A DNA stretch of 64,000 nt from Sarcomyxa edulis (lineage: Eukaryota > Basidiomycota > Agaricomycetes > Agaricales > Mycenaceae): assembly GCA_009761415.1 (NCBI GenBank), contig QUOL01000017.1, positions 434,001-498,000 of the forward strand, given 5' to 3'. The position numbers were made by a program, and so were the translations under genes. The notes beneath the pieces are model-generated. The model was not told where the DNA came from. It saw only the letters and a program-made list of their open reading frames with translations, and ran no database searches. Below, piece by piece: positions 21,936-34,841 of the stretch (position 1 is the stretch's first letter; each line of letters begins with the position of its first letter).

Positions 21936-24900
21936 TCAATACGAGAAGACCATTAGCCAAGGGTTCAGGACGATCTGTGGACAAGTTAAGTCAAAGTGCC
22001 CACGCATTCGAAGGTATGTGCACTTACGGGGAACAATATATGACATGCGCAGACGATCCTGCAACCCAATGTCATTCAGGGGAAAATGGACCAGAAAGAG
22101 AACAAAGGGGACATACGAGAGAGGGAAGATAACAGCCCAGCCTGTGCCGTCCACTCGCCATTCCAAAGGTACAAGGGAGGTGCTGCAGATGACCATGCCA
22201 GCGAGGACCAGGATGGACACAATGAGAGGGAACCAAAATCTAGATATCGCAGTCAGCAAAAAAAAATTGGCAGGGTCCGAAGGGAAGCGACACACCTTTT
22301 AGCAATTTTAGGGATTTCTTTGAAGAAGTTGGATCGTTCAACCTCCTTGATGGTTGCAGCCCAGGATATATTGTATGAGAACAGATGCGCGAGGATAGAT
22401 TGGCTGACGGGGATACTGAGGCCACCGAAGAAGAAGAAGCTAGGGAGAGGGTTATAACGAAGGGTTATAACAAATATAGCTTTCTGGACTTACAAGAAAG
22501 GGATCCACATGACGTTCTCAAGGAAGCCCCATAACTGGAAGAAAGACATAAATGGGGGACAAAGATGAGATAAAGTGTAACACTCACGAGCGGCTTTTGT
22601 CCCAGACGGTATTCGAGAATTGTATATCCAACATTACCCGAGCCAAAGAAAACAACGGTAGTGGCCAGCCAAATCTCGAAACTGTGCATGTAGAAGTCGT
22701 CCACAGGAAGCTGGAAACCCAGTAGAACGTAATTGATAATACCAATCGTCATCGACGCCGCGATACCATCTGAAGAGATCTAATGTCAGTCTGACGCCAC
22801 ACGAATAAGCACACACAAGACGTACAATACGAAAACATGTCTGCAGATGAAGAATCAATATCCGGTTCTGGATACAAGTATACTGAAATGACTTACAAGC
22901 CATCATAGAAATTTTGTAATGAATTGGAGAGCTCGACCACATGAACTGATGGATCTGGTGATTGATAGGTCCTTTTCGCCACCATTGGACGATGGGGTTG
23001 AACAACAGCTCGCTGCAGCCTGGTTTCGATATGAGCAAACGCCGAGTAGTAAAGGTTGAGTCTAGACTTGCCATATGAATACTTTTGCCATCGATTCAGT
23101 TCGTCGTCAACACTGAGAGAGACACCCTCTTTGAAGCCACCCAAGGAGTATGTAGCCCATCTAAACATAACGTGAGTTCTAGCACATGATATAGTAACTT
23201 GCGACTTACCGAATGATGTAACCTTTTAGTTGCAACCGCAATGCTATATCGAAATCTTCAGACACGTTACTCTCACTCCAAATCTTTTCTATGCCATCTG
23301 CTGGGTCGATGAAGGCAGCATCTTGGATAGCTCTCCATCGCAGGAAACTGTGGAGAATTAGTTGACCAGACGGAACGCCACAAAGTAGAGAAAAGAAGTT
23401 ACGCATTATGTCCCATGAAAGGAGCGACTTCTCCGTTTGCGCAAGCTAGACAGTGGACCGTCAGCTGCTATCAGAAGTGGTTGCAGAAAGGCGGACTTAC
23501 AGATTGAGATACACCTATTGATACGGCGAGTGAAGTATGCGATTCCGTTTTCGAAGTAATGGTGGGCAACTTGCATGACATCTGAAAAGCGACAAGGAAA
23601 ATGAGTCATCGTCGACACATAATGAAAAGGCCACATACCAGACTCGTGTTGAATGACTGCAACGGTCGGACATGCTCTCATTTCACGAGCAGCATCTCTC
23701 AGGCAGTCCTAACAGGAAGACGCACAATTAGTCCCGTCGAAAAAAAGATGGAGCGAAAAACAACGTACCTCGGGTACGATAGTATCGGAATCAACAATCA
23801 GCACAATCTCTCCTACTCGGGAGGCGCGTCCGTTGGCAGCCCAAGGTCTATACTTTCTTCCACTCTCCTCGTACATTTCCTCAATAGCCAAGGCAAGTGC
23901 CTTCTCTTCCAAATCTTCGTCTCCGGGAATCCCGCTCGAACCGGACGCCACTCCCTCCATATCATTACCATCTCTGTTCTGGTATTGCATTCCGTAAAGA
24001 CCGTGACCGGAGAAACTGGTACCCATGCCTGTCGTGGACGTCGAGTTGCGTACCATAGTCGGAGGAGCGGCGGGGAGGATTTCGCCGTTTTCGAGTGCGA
24101 GTTGAAGGTTTTCGAGATGCTTTTCGGCCATGAGGGATAAGCGGAGACCGTAATTCATGTTGGAAGCTTTTTTGAAGCGACCAGCGCGTTTGAAACCATC
24201 AGGAGTATCTTCGTGCTCTGGAGAAATCGCTTCGTTAGCCATATCAGACAAGACAGTTATTTGAAGAAGACATACTAGGCCGAGCTACCCAACCGATACC
24301 GTGATTTGCGTAAAAGGCCAATCGTTCGTCTCGGTCCGCAGGAGAGAGAAGCTGAAAGAGTAAGATGAGATTTAGAAAGGCATGCAAACATAGTTGCACT
24401 TCAAACGCACACGTAAACCATCGTCATTGATGAAAATTGAGGAAGTTCCTCCTTGCCTAGCATACGTCTGCATAGCCTTCTTCAAGGAGTCGATGGAAGG
24501 CGTTCTGACGAGAGGATAAGGCATAGGCACGAAGTAAATGTCATATTTAGAGTGACTCACAAAACCATCTCCAGACTCTCTTTATACACGGGCATTTGGA
24601 TCGTTATATGCGGGAGGTTGTTATCAACTATCTTGTTTGGTCGTGGTTTGTTAGCCGAGTAATATTTCGAGTTTTCTGGATGAGAAGGTATGAGCATGCG
24701 CAGAGAAAGAAAAGTCCGAGTGGATGAGAAATTACCGTGGAATTGAGCGACAGGACCGATACTACAGAAAAGCTTAGTATTGAATGATAAAAGATAGGAC
24801 TTGAGCACGTACACCATACTGATGTTCTGAACAATTTGGAGAGCGAAGAACAAGGAAACGCAATACAAGAATGGGAGCGTAGCCGCGAGTGCAAATCGAA

Positions 24901-27900
24901 TGTAAGACCCGTCCAGCACGAATTCTTCGAGAAGTGTTTCTGCACAACAAAGAATCAATCAGTATCGATGCTGGGAGAACAAACTTTCCTCGTATACTCA
25001 CTAACACCATTGCCAATGAAGACAAACGCCAATCCAGCAGCAACCCCATTATAAAACGGCGCATACAACATAACAGGCCTCTTCTCCGGACCCTGCATCT
25101 CTTCGTCCATAGTAGGACTACTAGACATAACCGTCGTCGTCGTCACACCGACCTTCTTCCCATACCAATTCCGCTTCACCTTCGTCTTCGTTCGGAGTTT
25201 CTCACCTTGTTCCTCGGCGCTGCTCCCGCTTCCGTTCGTGTTCATCATCGGGTTGCTATTCCTATTCCTACGCCCACTCGCGTTGGCGTTGGTTTTCTCG
25301 GCTTCGCTGTCGTATGGATTTGGATTGAGGAATCCACGGTGGGCGGAGTTGGTTGAGGGGATGTGGGTGAGGGAGTGTCCGGAGATGCTTCCTGCGACGG
25401 ATCCGGAGGCGTTGGATCCTCCTGTGGGGCGGGATCGCCAGAGGAGTTTGATGAGTCTATCTTCGAAGTCTTGACATGTCGGGATAATGGCGTCTAGGGA
25501 ATCCGACCAGATTACCAATACACGTTCGTCTCTCTGTGGACGATATACAATGTTAAGATCAGAGCAGGGAATGACAGAGATGAGCTCACGATGAAAGCGG
25601 CACATTGCTCTTTATCCGCGTGCGGAAGCAAGAGCATCGTATCGAGAATCTGGATACGGGTGTTGGAGTCGACATAGATGCTGTTCTCCTCTGGGGATCT
25701 GGAGAGTGGATGCAAAATATCGGTTAGCTCGAGTGTCTTTTCGGTAGCGGGACCACGAAATAAAAATGAATAGGAAAAAAAAGAGTTTCCAAAAAAAGGA
25801 ACACCGGAGAAGGAAAAAAGACGAGACGGTCACGATAACACCTCCGCCCGAATCCCGAATCCCGAATCCAAAGTGAGAAAGCAAAAGATAGGACACAACA
25901 CAACACAAAAATAAAAACAAAAAAGAAGAGAAGCAGACTCTGGGGGCTCTGGTTTCTAGTTTCTGGGCTCGGTGCTAACGTTAACATTAACGTTAGCGTT
26001 ACGACATCCCGGACCATGCAGATTCCGCGAGGTCTAAAGCCTCGCTAAGAATGAAAATGGAGGTGGACGTGGAAATGGAAATGGAGGGGGAGGTGGACAG
26101 TCGTAATGGATGCAGCGCGTATGCGTTAGCTGCAACCATGCACGCCTTCAGGCACGTATTTGTTCGCCAAGGAGACGACGTGAGCGTGAGTGTGGGGGAC
26201 AACGGATGATGTCCGCCTCCCCTCCACTATGGTTTGTATGTTATCGTCATGATGAACGCATCGATAACACACGCACACGCCTCCAAGTTCGCAAATAAAT
26301 CCAGAATCCAGAATCCAAATCCACATGCAAGATCCAAAACCCAACCCAAAACTTAAAATTGAAATCCGAAAATAAAAACGAAGATGAGGACGGGGATAGA
26401 AGTGACGTGCTGCCATCCGATCCGTCCGTCCGTCCGTCCACCGTCCAACGATCCTTTCAGTGAGATGGAATGAAGGAAGGGGAAGGAAGGGTGTACCATC
26501 CATTCATGAAATGAAATGAAGCTCCGAGGCACAATGCACGAATCGAATGCAGGGAAGAGAATGGTAACGAAGGAAGAACGCGAAAGTCAAAGTCAAAGTC
26601 AAAGTCAGACGGGGCACACGAAGAACGAAGGAAATGTGTAATGGGAAGGCTTTTGGGAATGAGAAGGATAGAACGAGAAGACGAGTGTTCGTGATGTGAT
26701 CAGGTTGCCCAAGCAAGCATCGACATCGACATCAAAGATAACACCCCGAAGAAAAAGAGAGATATCCCTTCAGGACCCATTAAGGACAATGAGAGTGTTC
26801 GTGATGTGATGTAGGTTGCCCAACCCAACCATCGACATCGACATCAAAGATAACACCCAGAGAAAGAAAGAAAGCAAGATATCCCTTCAGGACCCATTAA
26901 GGATAACGAGACGAAGAAGTAGAGGATAGGATAACGAGATGTGATGTGATGTAGGTTGCCCAAGCATCGACATCGACATCAAAGATAACACTCCGCTTGT
27001 TCCGGAGCTCCCCTCCGCACTCCTAAGAAAATAGAAATAGAGAATGCGGAGAATTGGGACCGAGTGGGAGTGTGAGTGTGAGACGGAAAAGAGCCAGGAT
27101 CTCGAAAGTGAAACATGAAGTAAAAGGGAGGGCGAAAGCACCGATGGAAAGGAGAGCACCGATGAAAACGAAAGAGTCGGAAAAAAAGAGAACGCAACGG
27201 AATAGGGAGACCGGCGTAGGAACAAACCACAAACCAGAACTCGAATCAACCCAAAAAACTCGAAACACTCAAAAAATTCGAAAGAAAGTACGAAAAAAGA
27301 GAAAACGCGACACGAAAAAAAACCAAAAACGCGACCCAAAGAACGCGAAAACCCGAAAACCAACACCACAACACAAAATCAACGAAAGAAAACTCACACA
27401 TCAGCCAACGCAGCATGTACCGCGGCACTTCGTACTTTAACGGCTACGACTGGGTTTAGGGCGCAGACGGCGGTTTCGAAGGGTTCGAGGGCTAGGTTCT
27501 GTTGTTCGATAAAAATTCGGTTGGGGGGATTTGGGTGAGATTTCGGATTTCGGACAGAAATTGTTTGGTGTGAAATTGGGAGGGGGTGTTGGGGGATGGG
27601 GGAGGCGGAGGGGGGATTGGGGGTTTGGAGGGATGGGAGAGGGGAGAAGGTTGGATGGTTGGAAGTGAAGGTGGGGAAGGGTGGGAGGTGTGTGGATGGG
27701 AAAGAGGGACAAAAATTCGTCAGTTAATTCGCTTTCAATATAAGAAGAGAGGAGAGAAAGAAAAATCGAGACTAGTAACTCGATAAAATGCAAGGATCAA
27801 AGAAACTCTGCCACTATCACTCTACTCGATACGGACGCGAGTAGCAGTATCCGCGACGAGGACAGACATAAACTGTAGAGATGCGGCGCTGGCGCGATAC

Positions 27901-28784
27901 ACTCAGCGGCGTAGGTGCACAATACATTCCGCGCGTTTAGCGTTTAGCGTTTATTGTGAGGCGTCATCGTCAGCGGATGTGTATACGAAAACGGATACGG
28001 ATGTGCATATGGGAACGTATATGGATATGGAGAGAAATACAGATGAGGGCGTTGATCGCCGTCTCCAATTCCCATTTCCCGTTTTCCGGTTCCGTTTCCC
28101 ATTGCAATGCATGACAATGATATCGGCCTGCAATTGCCATGCCATGCCATGATATGCAATGATATCGGCGTGCAATTGCATTGCAATGATATGATGGGAT
28201 GGGGTTCCCAACCATCCGACCGCACCGCATTAAATCGTCGGTGCACGCACGCGCCTCTGACGAGGGTGAGGGTGTGAAAAAGTCGTGCTACCTCGTGAGC
28301 TCGACCAATTGCCTTGCAATGATATCGGCGTGCAATTGCCTTGCCATGATATGATATGATGGGATGGAGTTCCCCAACATCCGATTACTGCACCGCATTA
28401 ACTCGTCTCGTCGGTGCACGCACGCGCCTCACCGAGGACGGAGTGAAAAAGTCGTGTTACCACCACCAGATATCAGACATCAGAGCTCGCGAGCTCGATG
28501 AAGCCGCACTCTCATGATCACGAGGATATCGTCCAAAATATCCAGAACGCCGACGACCAAAACAATCCCATCCCAAAACAATTCAAAAACACAAACTTGG
28601 AACACACTAAGAACTTGGAAAGAACGATCCGCACCTCATAAGGAAACACCCTAAACTCGGGCGTATCATTAATCCTCAACGCCACGCCTGCAGAGAGGGT
28701 ATCCTCGTTTGGACGAAACCATGCGTCGCCTTGTGTTTGTTTGAAGATGTGGTGGAGGAAGGCGTCGTAGCGGTCGTAATCCAT
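21936..28784 (-). CDS. GT2 family glycosyltransferase (ZtGT2-like), with two very long introns
   Basis: A membrane-embedded processive-type glycosyltransferase related to the fungal GT2 proteins needed for hyphal growth (the Zymoseptoria ZtGT2 type, from memory) and more distantly to chitin synthases. Exon 1 (28784-28635) starts MDYDRYDAFLHHIFKQTQGD. Exon 2 (27498-27398) gives NLALEPFETAVCALNPVVAV. Exon 3 starts at 25698 with SPEENSIYVDSNTRIQILDT. Later exons give RDERVLVIWSDSLDAI, a disordered Ser/Asn linker and helices. The catalytic part has INDDGLR, IVLIVDSDTIVPE, SEDFDIALRLQLKGYIIRWA and DDELNRWQKYSYG. The C-terminus is PLEWRVDGTGWAVIFPLS, then VCACHILFPIVLNPWLMVFS, matching the family end after two small introns are removed. 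Introns 1 (1136 bp) and 2 (1699 bp) are far longer than all others in the window. The gene is divergent from a KRE6/SKN1-like gene. Confidence 0.85.
26690..27000. repeat. tandem repeat inside GT2 intron 2 (about three copies)
   Basis: Three copies of a 60-130 bp unit. Each contains a stretch like TAGGTTGCCCAA followed by CATCGACATCGACATCAAAG and ATAACAC. Copies begin near 26690, 26795 and 26940. The first two also share GATATCCCTTCAGGACCCAT and TAAGGA. Divergence is low, so the duplication is recent. The same intron also holds a short AAAGTC hexamer repeat at about 26581-26610 and a CCGT run near 26420. Confidence 0.8.
28156..28462. repeat. tandem duplication inside GT2 intron 1 (two copies of about 140 bp)
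   Basis: Copy 1 at about 28156-28292 and copy 2 at about 28316-28462 both run from GCAATGATATCGGCGTGCAA, through GATGGGATGG, CCGCATTAA and CGGTGCACGCACGCGCCTC, to GTGAAAAAGTCGTG. They differ by scattered substitutions and small gaps. Both lie in the 1136 bp first intron of the GT2 gene. Confidence 0.8.
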
Positions 28785-30213
28785 TGTGACCGAGATTGGA
28801 TAGTGTATTGGAGCCTAGGGGGACACTGGGGATACTGGGTTTTTGGTAAGGGTGAGGGTGAGGGCAGAGCTGGATGGTAGAGGGTAGGGCGGGTAGGACG
28901 AGGGCAAACGAAGGTGGGTAGCGACGAGACGAGCGACACGCGCGATGAGCGTGGGGGGAGGAGGGAGGGGAGGCCTAGGAGGGTGAGGGTGGTAGTGTTA
29001 GGCTCGGAGGGGTGCGTTACCAAAAACAAGATGAAGACGAGGAGGCTCCTTGGGTGGGAAGGACCAAATGGGGGAGATAAAAAAAATAAGACTGCAACTG
29101 GAACGGCAACGATGCCGGATTCGGAAAACGGAGATCTGTAGCTGCGAGTGAAAACAAAACCAAAAAACTTGAGACGCGTGGGTTCGCACGCAGTCGAGTC
29201 GAGTTCTACGGTGTTATCTCGCAGGTCTTTCACCCAGTTTTTGAGTGCTTTTCACACTGGTCGGAAATGCCAGCGTCCACTCGGTTCTTACGTATAGAAA
29301 CACGAAACTCCAGGGCCTAGTTGCACCCACTGAAAAGAGGTGTATGCGGACGTCCCAATAATTAATTTTGACGCCGGGCGCAGTGTCCAGAACTCGATCC
29401 GGGGTCCTAGCTGAATGGGGAGTGTCGCATAGTCACGTCACGTCTGCAATTGGTCGATAAGAGCCATGACGTGCGGCGACGTCATATGCGTGAAATGGAA
29501 TACCACAGTAGGGCAGACAGCGAGTATGGCACAAGCAGGGAGGCTGGGAGCTAAAATATGAGGGGACATGGCTACGCGCGAATTGTCGTGGTAAAAACAA
29601 GCCAAATTTACCGGGGAAACACTGGCAAGGGGTGTTTTGGCCGGTCCTACATGGCCATTCAAGTTGGCGTTGTGGACGGAACAAAGACTCAGAGCCTTCT
29701 TCTGCTATCAAGCTACACCCGAGTAACCTCGAAGCTTAGCGCTACTTCCCGCTTCCCCACTTGTCCTTTTTTGAACCCGACGTACAGTATACTTCCTCGA
29801 GGAGGAGTGGAACCTCGAGGCCGTAATTGCCTATAATGGGATACTATATTTAGTACAGTACACACACACATCGCTCGACTCGATCGCGGACGCAAAAAAT
29901 AAAGCAGGACCCCATCACACGTACGCGTTCCAACGCCGTTATCTGAAAGAGACCCTTCCTTCTCAGGTCAGCATCAGAGTCGAGGCAAGGTCGTTTTAGC
30001 TTCAACTTCCTTCCTGCGAACCTATCTCCTCCTCCTCCCCGACTTTCCTCTCTTCTTTGTGAGCACTTTCGAAACACCCTCGAAAAACGAAAACTAGGAC
30101 TGGGACTGCGCGGTGGTAACAGTTCTCCCACTAAAAAACCGAGAAAAAGTTGGGACCAATTGGTTATTCCACACAGCGGCGATCGATACCCATACATACC
30201 CACCCAGAACAGC
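28785..30213. promoter_or_regulatory. shared divergent promoter region of the GT2 and KRE6/SKN1-like genes
   Basis: 1.43 kb between the ATG of the minus-strand GT2 gene and the ATG of the plus-strand GH16 gene. No convincing gene lies in it; the ORFs are short and overlap on both strands. The length is much greater than the usual gap in this window. A purine-rich run near 28945-29085 and an A/T-rich patch with TACTATATTTAGTACAGTAC at about 29843-29862 are the visible sequence features. Co-regulation of the two wall genes is inferred from the arrangement only. Confidence 0.5.
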
Positions 30214-33200
30214 ATGGCATACCCATATTCCCGGCGGAATATCCCCCGTAGTCTGAATAACAACCAGACCCAGCCCCGCCAACGTCCTCTTTCTTCCACT
30301 TCACTCTCTCTCGACGAAGAGGATCATCTCACTTCTCCCACCTCCCCTCATCCGCCTTTGTCTCCTCCACGTCCGTTCTTTTTAGGTAGCGGCCCCAGGA
30401 CTAGTAGCAGCGACAGAGGATCTTGGAGCGCTGCATCTTCAGCCGAGGTTTCAGACGTCGAGTCCGATCGTGAACGTGAATCTCCAGCGATAGCTCCAAG
30501 GAATCTTAACCAGATTCCACCGGCTATCCCTCGTCAACCAGGTGTTCGTTCACCCGCCGTTCGTTCTACCACTACACCCATTGCAGGTCCAGTCCACGCC
30601 CAAAACACCAACGCAAACTTCAACCACAACCACAACTTTAACCACAACGCTCGTTTACCCGCCTCCACTTCAGCTGCATCTCGTCGCCGTTCATCAGCAA
30701 TGGCAATGGCAGGCTACGCACAAGTCGACACCGTCGATCCCACCACCAATCCCACCTCCAACACCATCTCCAACACCATCTCCAACCGCACCACCACCAC
30801 CAACCTCTCCAATCATTCCAAGAACCAAAGAAGAAGCAGCCTCACCAACCAACCCATCCCCAACCCCTTCTCCTCCTCCTCCTCCCCAAGCCCACAAACC
30901 TCCGGCTCAGACCAATCACACGAAACAGGCGAAGCACTAGGCTGGGACCCAACGCTTCTTTATCAGGATGCGTTGATTCCGGGGACGCCTACGACTGCTG
31001 GGACGCTTTATACACCCGGCAGCGGTGGGTCGCTTTATACACCCGGCAGTGCGGGTGGGGGTGGAGGGGGCATGGGCATGGGAGGGGGTGGAGGGGGTAG
31101 AGCCCCGCCTTCGTCGTTCACGTTCCCCTTCCAGGCGTATCCTGGGAACCCGGATCCTGGGACTCATATTCCTGGTGTTGGTGTTGGTGTGGGGGGGATT
31201 GGGTTGAGTTCGAGGAGGAGTAGTAGTGAGAGTGTGGGGGGCGGTGGTGGTGGTGGTGGTGGTGGTGGTGGTGGAGGGATCATGATGCACCCGAGGAACC
31301 CGAGTGATGCGACGTATCAGTCTATTCCTTACGCTCAATCGCAAAGTCAGCTTCAACGCGAATCCCAATCGGATTTGAACCCCCCTTTCGCGCCGTTCAT
31401 GGCTGGAGGGAGCGGCGGCGGCGGCGGAGGGGGAGGAGGGGGGTCAGTGTACAGAGGCAGCGCAGCAGCAGCCATCAACAACACCAGCGCCCCCCCATCC
31501 CCCATAATCGAAGGCTCACCAAACCAACTCCCCCGCTCTTCGAGCACAACAACCTTCCGTGCGCCATTCCTCTCCCCCGCATCCCGCCCTTCGTCGTCTT
31601 TATGGTCACCCCCATCTTACTCACACCTCCTCGTCAACTCCAACTCCAACCCCCACTCCAACGACCCAAACTCCCAATCCCCAAGCGGGAGCACGTCAGC
31701 ACTAGCCCTAGCCCTCCCCAAACAAAAACGCCCCGCCCCATCTAACCGACTCCCCCTAAAACTCACAAAGGAAGAGAAACCGTGGATGACACAGCGCGAG
31801 CCGCGCGCGCGCGTGAGTTGGTGGATTACGTTTGGGTTGTTTGTGTTGGGTGTTGGGGGGGCGGGGGTGTTGTGTTGGAGTGGTATGATGGGGATTCGGG
31901 TGTTGAAGGATAGTGAGCTTTGTAGTGTGCTTGATGAGGATTTTGGGACGGGGACGTTGGATGAGGGGGTTTGGGGGTATGATAATGAGTTGGGGGGGTT
32001 TGAGTGAGTGCTGCACGCTTTTTGTGATGTTCGAGGTTTTTGCTAACATCGGAACCGTGTTTGTGTTTTTGCGGCGGACAGCAACGGCGAATTCCAAATA
32101 ACAACCTCCTCCAGCACCAACATCTACATCCAAAACTCCCAACTCTACATCCTCCCCACTCTCACATCCGACTCCATCGGATCCACCTCCGCCATCTTCG
32201 ACGGATACACCTACACTATCCCCGAGGATGAGTGTAGTACGGATAATACGACGGCGTGTACGGTTACTAGCGATGCTAGTACTGGGACGGTTGTTAATCC
32301 GGTGAAGAGTGCGAGGATTAGTACGAAGGGGAGTGTTAGTGTTGCGTGGGGGAAGGTGGAGGTTGTTGCTAAGTTGCCTAGGGGGTGAGTGTTGAGCGAT
32401 TTCATTTTTGTTGTGGGGAAGAGACTGTTTTGCTGACATTGGGCGGGCAGTGACTGGCTGTGGCCTTCGATTTGGATGAGGCCTGTGAACGATACCTATG
32501 GGGCGTATCCCGCCAGTGGTGAAATCGACGTACGTCCCCTTTCCCTCCCTCTCCCTCTCTCTCCCCACTCACCCCCTTCCCTTCCCCACCTCCTGCCCCC
32601 ACAGATAATGGAATCCCGCGGCAACACCCCCTCCTACCCAGCCCAAGGCTCAAACTACGTCCGCTCCACGCTCCTCTTCGCCCCCATGGAATCCCTCCTC
32701 TCCCGTATCTACGGCTGGTATTCACTGAAACAGAGTTCTTTCGATAAAGGGTTCCATACGTATGGGATGGAGTGGGATGGGGATTTTATGAGGTTTTATA
32801 CGGATACGAGGGTTAATATGATGTTGGATTTGAATGTGAAGAAGAAGGGGTTTTGGGGGAGGGGGAAGTGAGTGTTCATCTATTTTGTGGACGGGGATGT
32901 GGATTTGAGTGCTGACGTGCGTTTGACTGATAGGTTCCCTTCGACGACTATCAATGGAAGTACGGAGGTCGTTGTTACGAATCCGTGGGCGGCTTCTGGG
33001 AATAACTCTGCTCCCTTCGATCAACGTTCGTACCTCTCCCTTCCCTCCCTCCACCCTTCCCATATGCATATCTACCTAACTAACTAACTCTCACCGATTG
33101 TCCTTGTCCTACAGCATTCTACCTAATCATCGACCTAGCAGCAGGCGGAACGAGCGGGTGGTTCCCCGATGGGAAAGGCAATAAACCGTGGTATGATGGG

Positions 33201-33489
33201 TCCAGTTGTACGTCCTCGTCTATTCCCGTCCATTCATCCACCTGCCTGCCCGCTTCTTCGGGTTGGGTTTGTTTGTTCATTCGCTCGTGAGCTGACGATG
33301 TATGGTGTATGATTGATTTTGTTAGCTGCGATGTACGATTTCGCGATGAACCAGTCGACGTGGTACGCTACTTGGCCTACGAGCGCGGATGATCGGGCTT
33401 TTAGAATGTTAGTTCATCCATTGGATTCAGGTTGTGCAGATTCTGACATAAAGTACAGTAAATCGGTCAAGATGTGGCAAAAATGTTAA
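30214..33489 (+). CDS. KRE6/SKN1-like beta-glucan synthesis protein (GH16)
   Basis: A type II membrane protein of the secretory pathway needed for beta-1,6-glucan assembly in the fungal wall. Exon 1 (30214-32003) encodes a long disordered cytosolic part rich in Ser, Pro, Asn and Gly, with Gly runs near 31230-31275 and 31415-31440. A single membrane helix follows (WWITFGLFVLGVGGAGVLCW). The luminal GH16 domain starts CSVLDEDFGTGTLDEGVWGY. It continues DNGEFQITTS, GKVEVVAKLPRGDWLWPSIW and the active-site motif SGEIDIMES, where the two Glu act as nucleophile and acid/base. Then come FHTYGMEWDGDFMRFYTDTR and MYDFAMNQSTWYATWP, and the protein ends SVKMWQKC. Six or more short introns split the luminal part. 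Upstream non-ATG extension was rejected in favour of the ATG at 30214. The gene lies divergent to a GT2 wall glycosyltransferase. Confidence 0.92.
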
Positions 33490-34588
33490 GACCACCTACC
33501 CAAACCCGCGAACTCGCGGACCCACACACACGCAAACGCAAACGACAGCGAGATCTGCGATCTCCTTGTATATCGTATATCGATGGACTAGATTTCCTTC
33601 TTGTTTTGTTCTGTAACCTCCCTCTGTCTGTCTCTACTGTCTGTCTCTGTCTCTATCACCCTCGCCTTCTCTTTTCTTTCTAGACGCATACACTCTTGTC
33701 ATTGTTGTCACAACCTCACCTCTACACCGCGTCGCACCCATGTCCACTTTCGTCGGCACACCGGCATACACACAGCGTTCTCGCTCACCGCCATGAAATC
33801 GAGCGGCGATAACTCCCTCCTTGCGAATCGTTGAATACACATACACATACACATACACGGACTACGGACCTCCTTGCCCTTGTTACACTCCCCCTCGCCC
33901 CCTACCCCTGCACATATATGATACATGCTATCTGCTCCTAGACATCTCCCATCTCCTCGGACAATCGCCTCCTCTCGAAGTTATATATACGTTACTCTTC
34001 GTTCGTTGTGTGTTCCAGTTCTGTTCTGCTTTTCTTTCTTCTGTCTCCTCTTCTGTCTCCTCTTCCTTTTCTCCTTTTCGATATCTCCATCTACAGGAAA
34101 ACCTACCATTACCATCACACTTACCCTTACCCTCCAAATCGTTCAAGTTGTTTTACCCCGCCTTGTTTTTGTTGGTGCATTGACTATACTAGCGCTGCTA
34201 TAGAACCTTTTTTTGTTATATATCGTTATTGGGATTGGGTGCTCGTGATCCCGTATACGTACGCGTTACAGTGGACTTTGCTTGAATCGTTTGCTACCTT
34301 GCTACCTTGCTCGTTTGCTACTACTCCTTTACATATGCATGCATACTCGTCGACTCTATATGTGCTGCAATTGCCTCGCAGGCTGTCGACACATCCACAC
34401 TCTTTGAATTGCGGACTACGCTCGTTATATATTAGCTTTGCACGAAAAACGTTACACGACACCCTTGGTTTGACGATGAATCTGACCGATGAGGATCGAG
34501 GAGTTGTTGCCTTCGAATTCTTTCCTGGCCTCGTCTAAAGTGTGTCTGCCAACGTAAAGCAAAAACACAACGATAACGAGGCTGCTTA
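33490..34588. other. 3' flank of the KRE6-like gene, no gene recognised
   Basis: About 1.1 kb of pyrimidine-rich sequence with CT-rich runs and an ACACAT repeat near 33836-33858. Long ORFs in it (for example 34008-34538) are low-complexity Ser/Leu/Tyr sequence. I see no gene. Confidence 0.4.
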
Positions 34589-34671
34589 TGCATTAAGGGG
34601 GAATTGAACCCCCGGCGGGTCGAGACTTGCTGGAATGGCAACGACCCAGGTTACCACTACCCCATTAATGC
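34589..34671 (-). tRNA. tRNA-Gly (anticodon GCC) with a 12-nt intron
   Basis: An 83-nt cloverleaf on the minus strand. The acceptor stem GCATTAA pairs perfectly with TTAATGC, with A as discriminator base. The D arm is GGGT-AGTGGTA-ACCT and the anticodon stem is GGTCG/CGACC. The T arm is GGGGG-TTCAATT-CCCCC with variable loop CGCC. The anticodon loop reads TTGCCA, then 12 extra bases (TTCCAGCAAGTC), then T, placing an intron directly after position 37 as in nuclear tRNA introns. A T-run for RNA polymerase III lies about 24 nt downstream (34565-34561). Confidence 0.85.
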
Positions 34672-34841
34672 GATGGAGGCTCGACGAGAGGATTGCACTA
34701 TGTCGAGAGGGCAAATATCTGGACTTGGAAGTGCGAACTCCTATAGTCTATATAGATCAAGTACTTTAGTACCGTACTACTCAAGTTGGGTGCATCAGTT
34801 AGTTCCAAATATATAATTTTCTACGCTAGATAGGTGGTATA

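Noticed and set aside
26887..27369. 160-codon hydrophobic open frame on the minus strand
   Set aside because: It falls in the second long GT2 intron, in low-complexity sequence, with Phe/Leu/Ser bias from T-rich strand composition.
31756..32568. 270-codon open frame antisense to the KRE6-like gene
   Set aside because: It is the complement of a well-supported GH16 gene and its translation is low complexity.
34008..34538. 176-codon open frame downstream of the KRE6-like gene
   Set aside because: CT-rich low-complexity translation with no motif and no plausible start or splice context.
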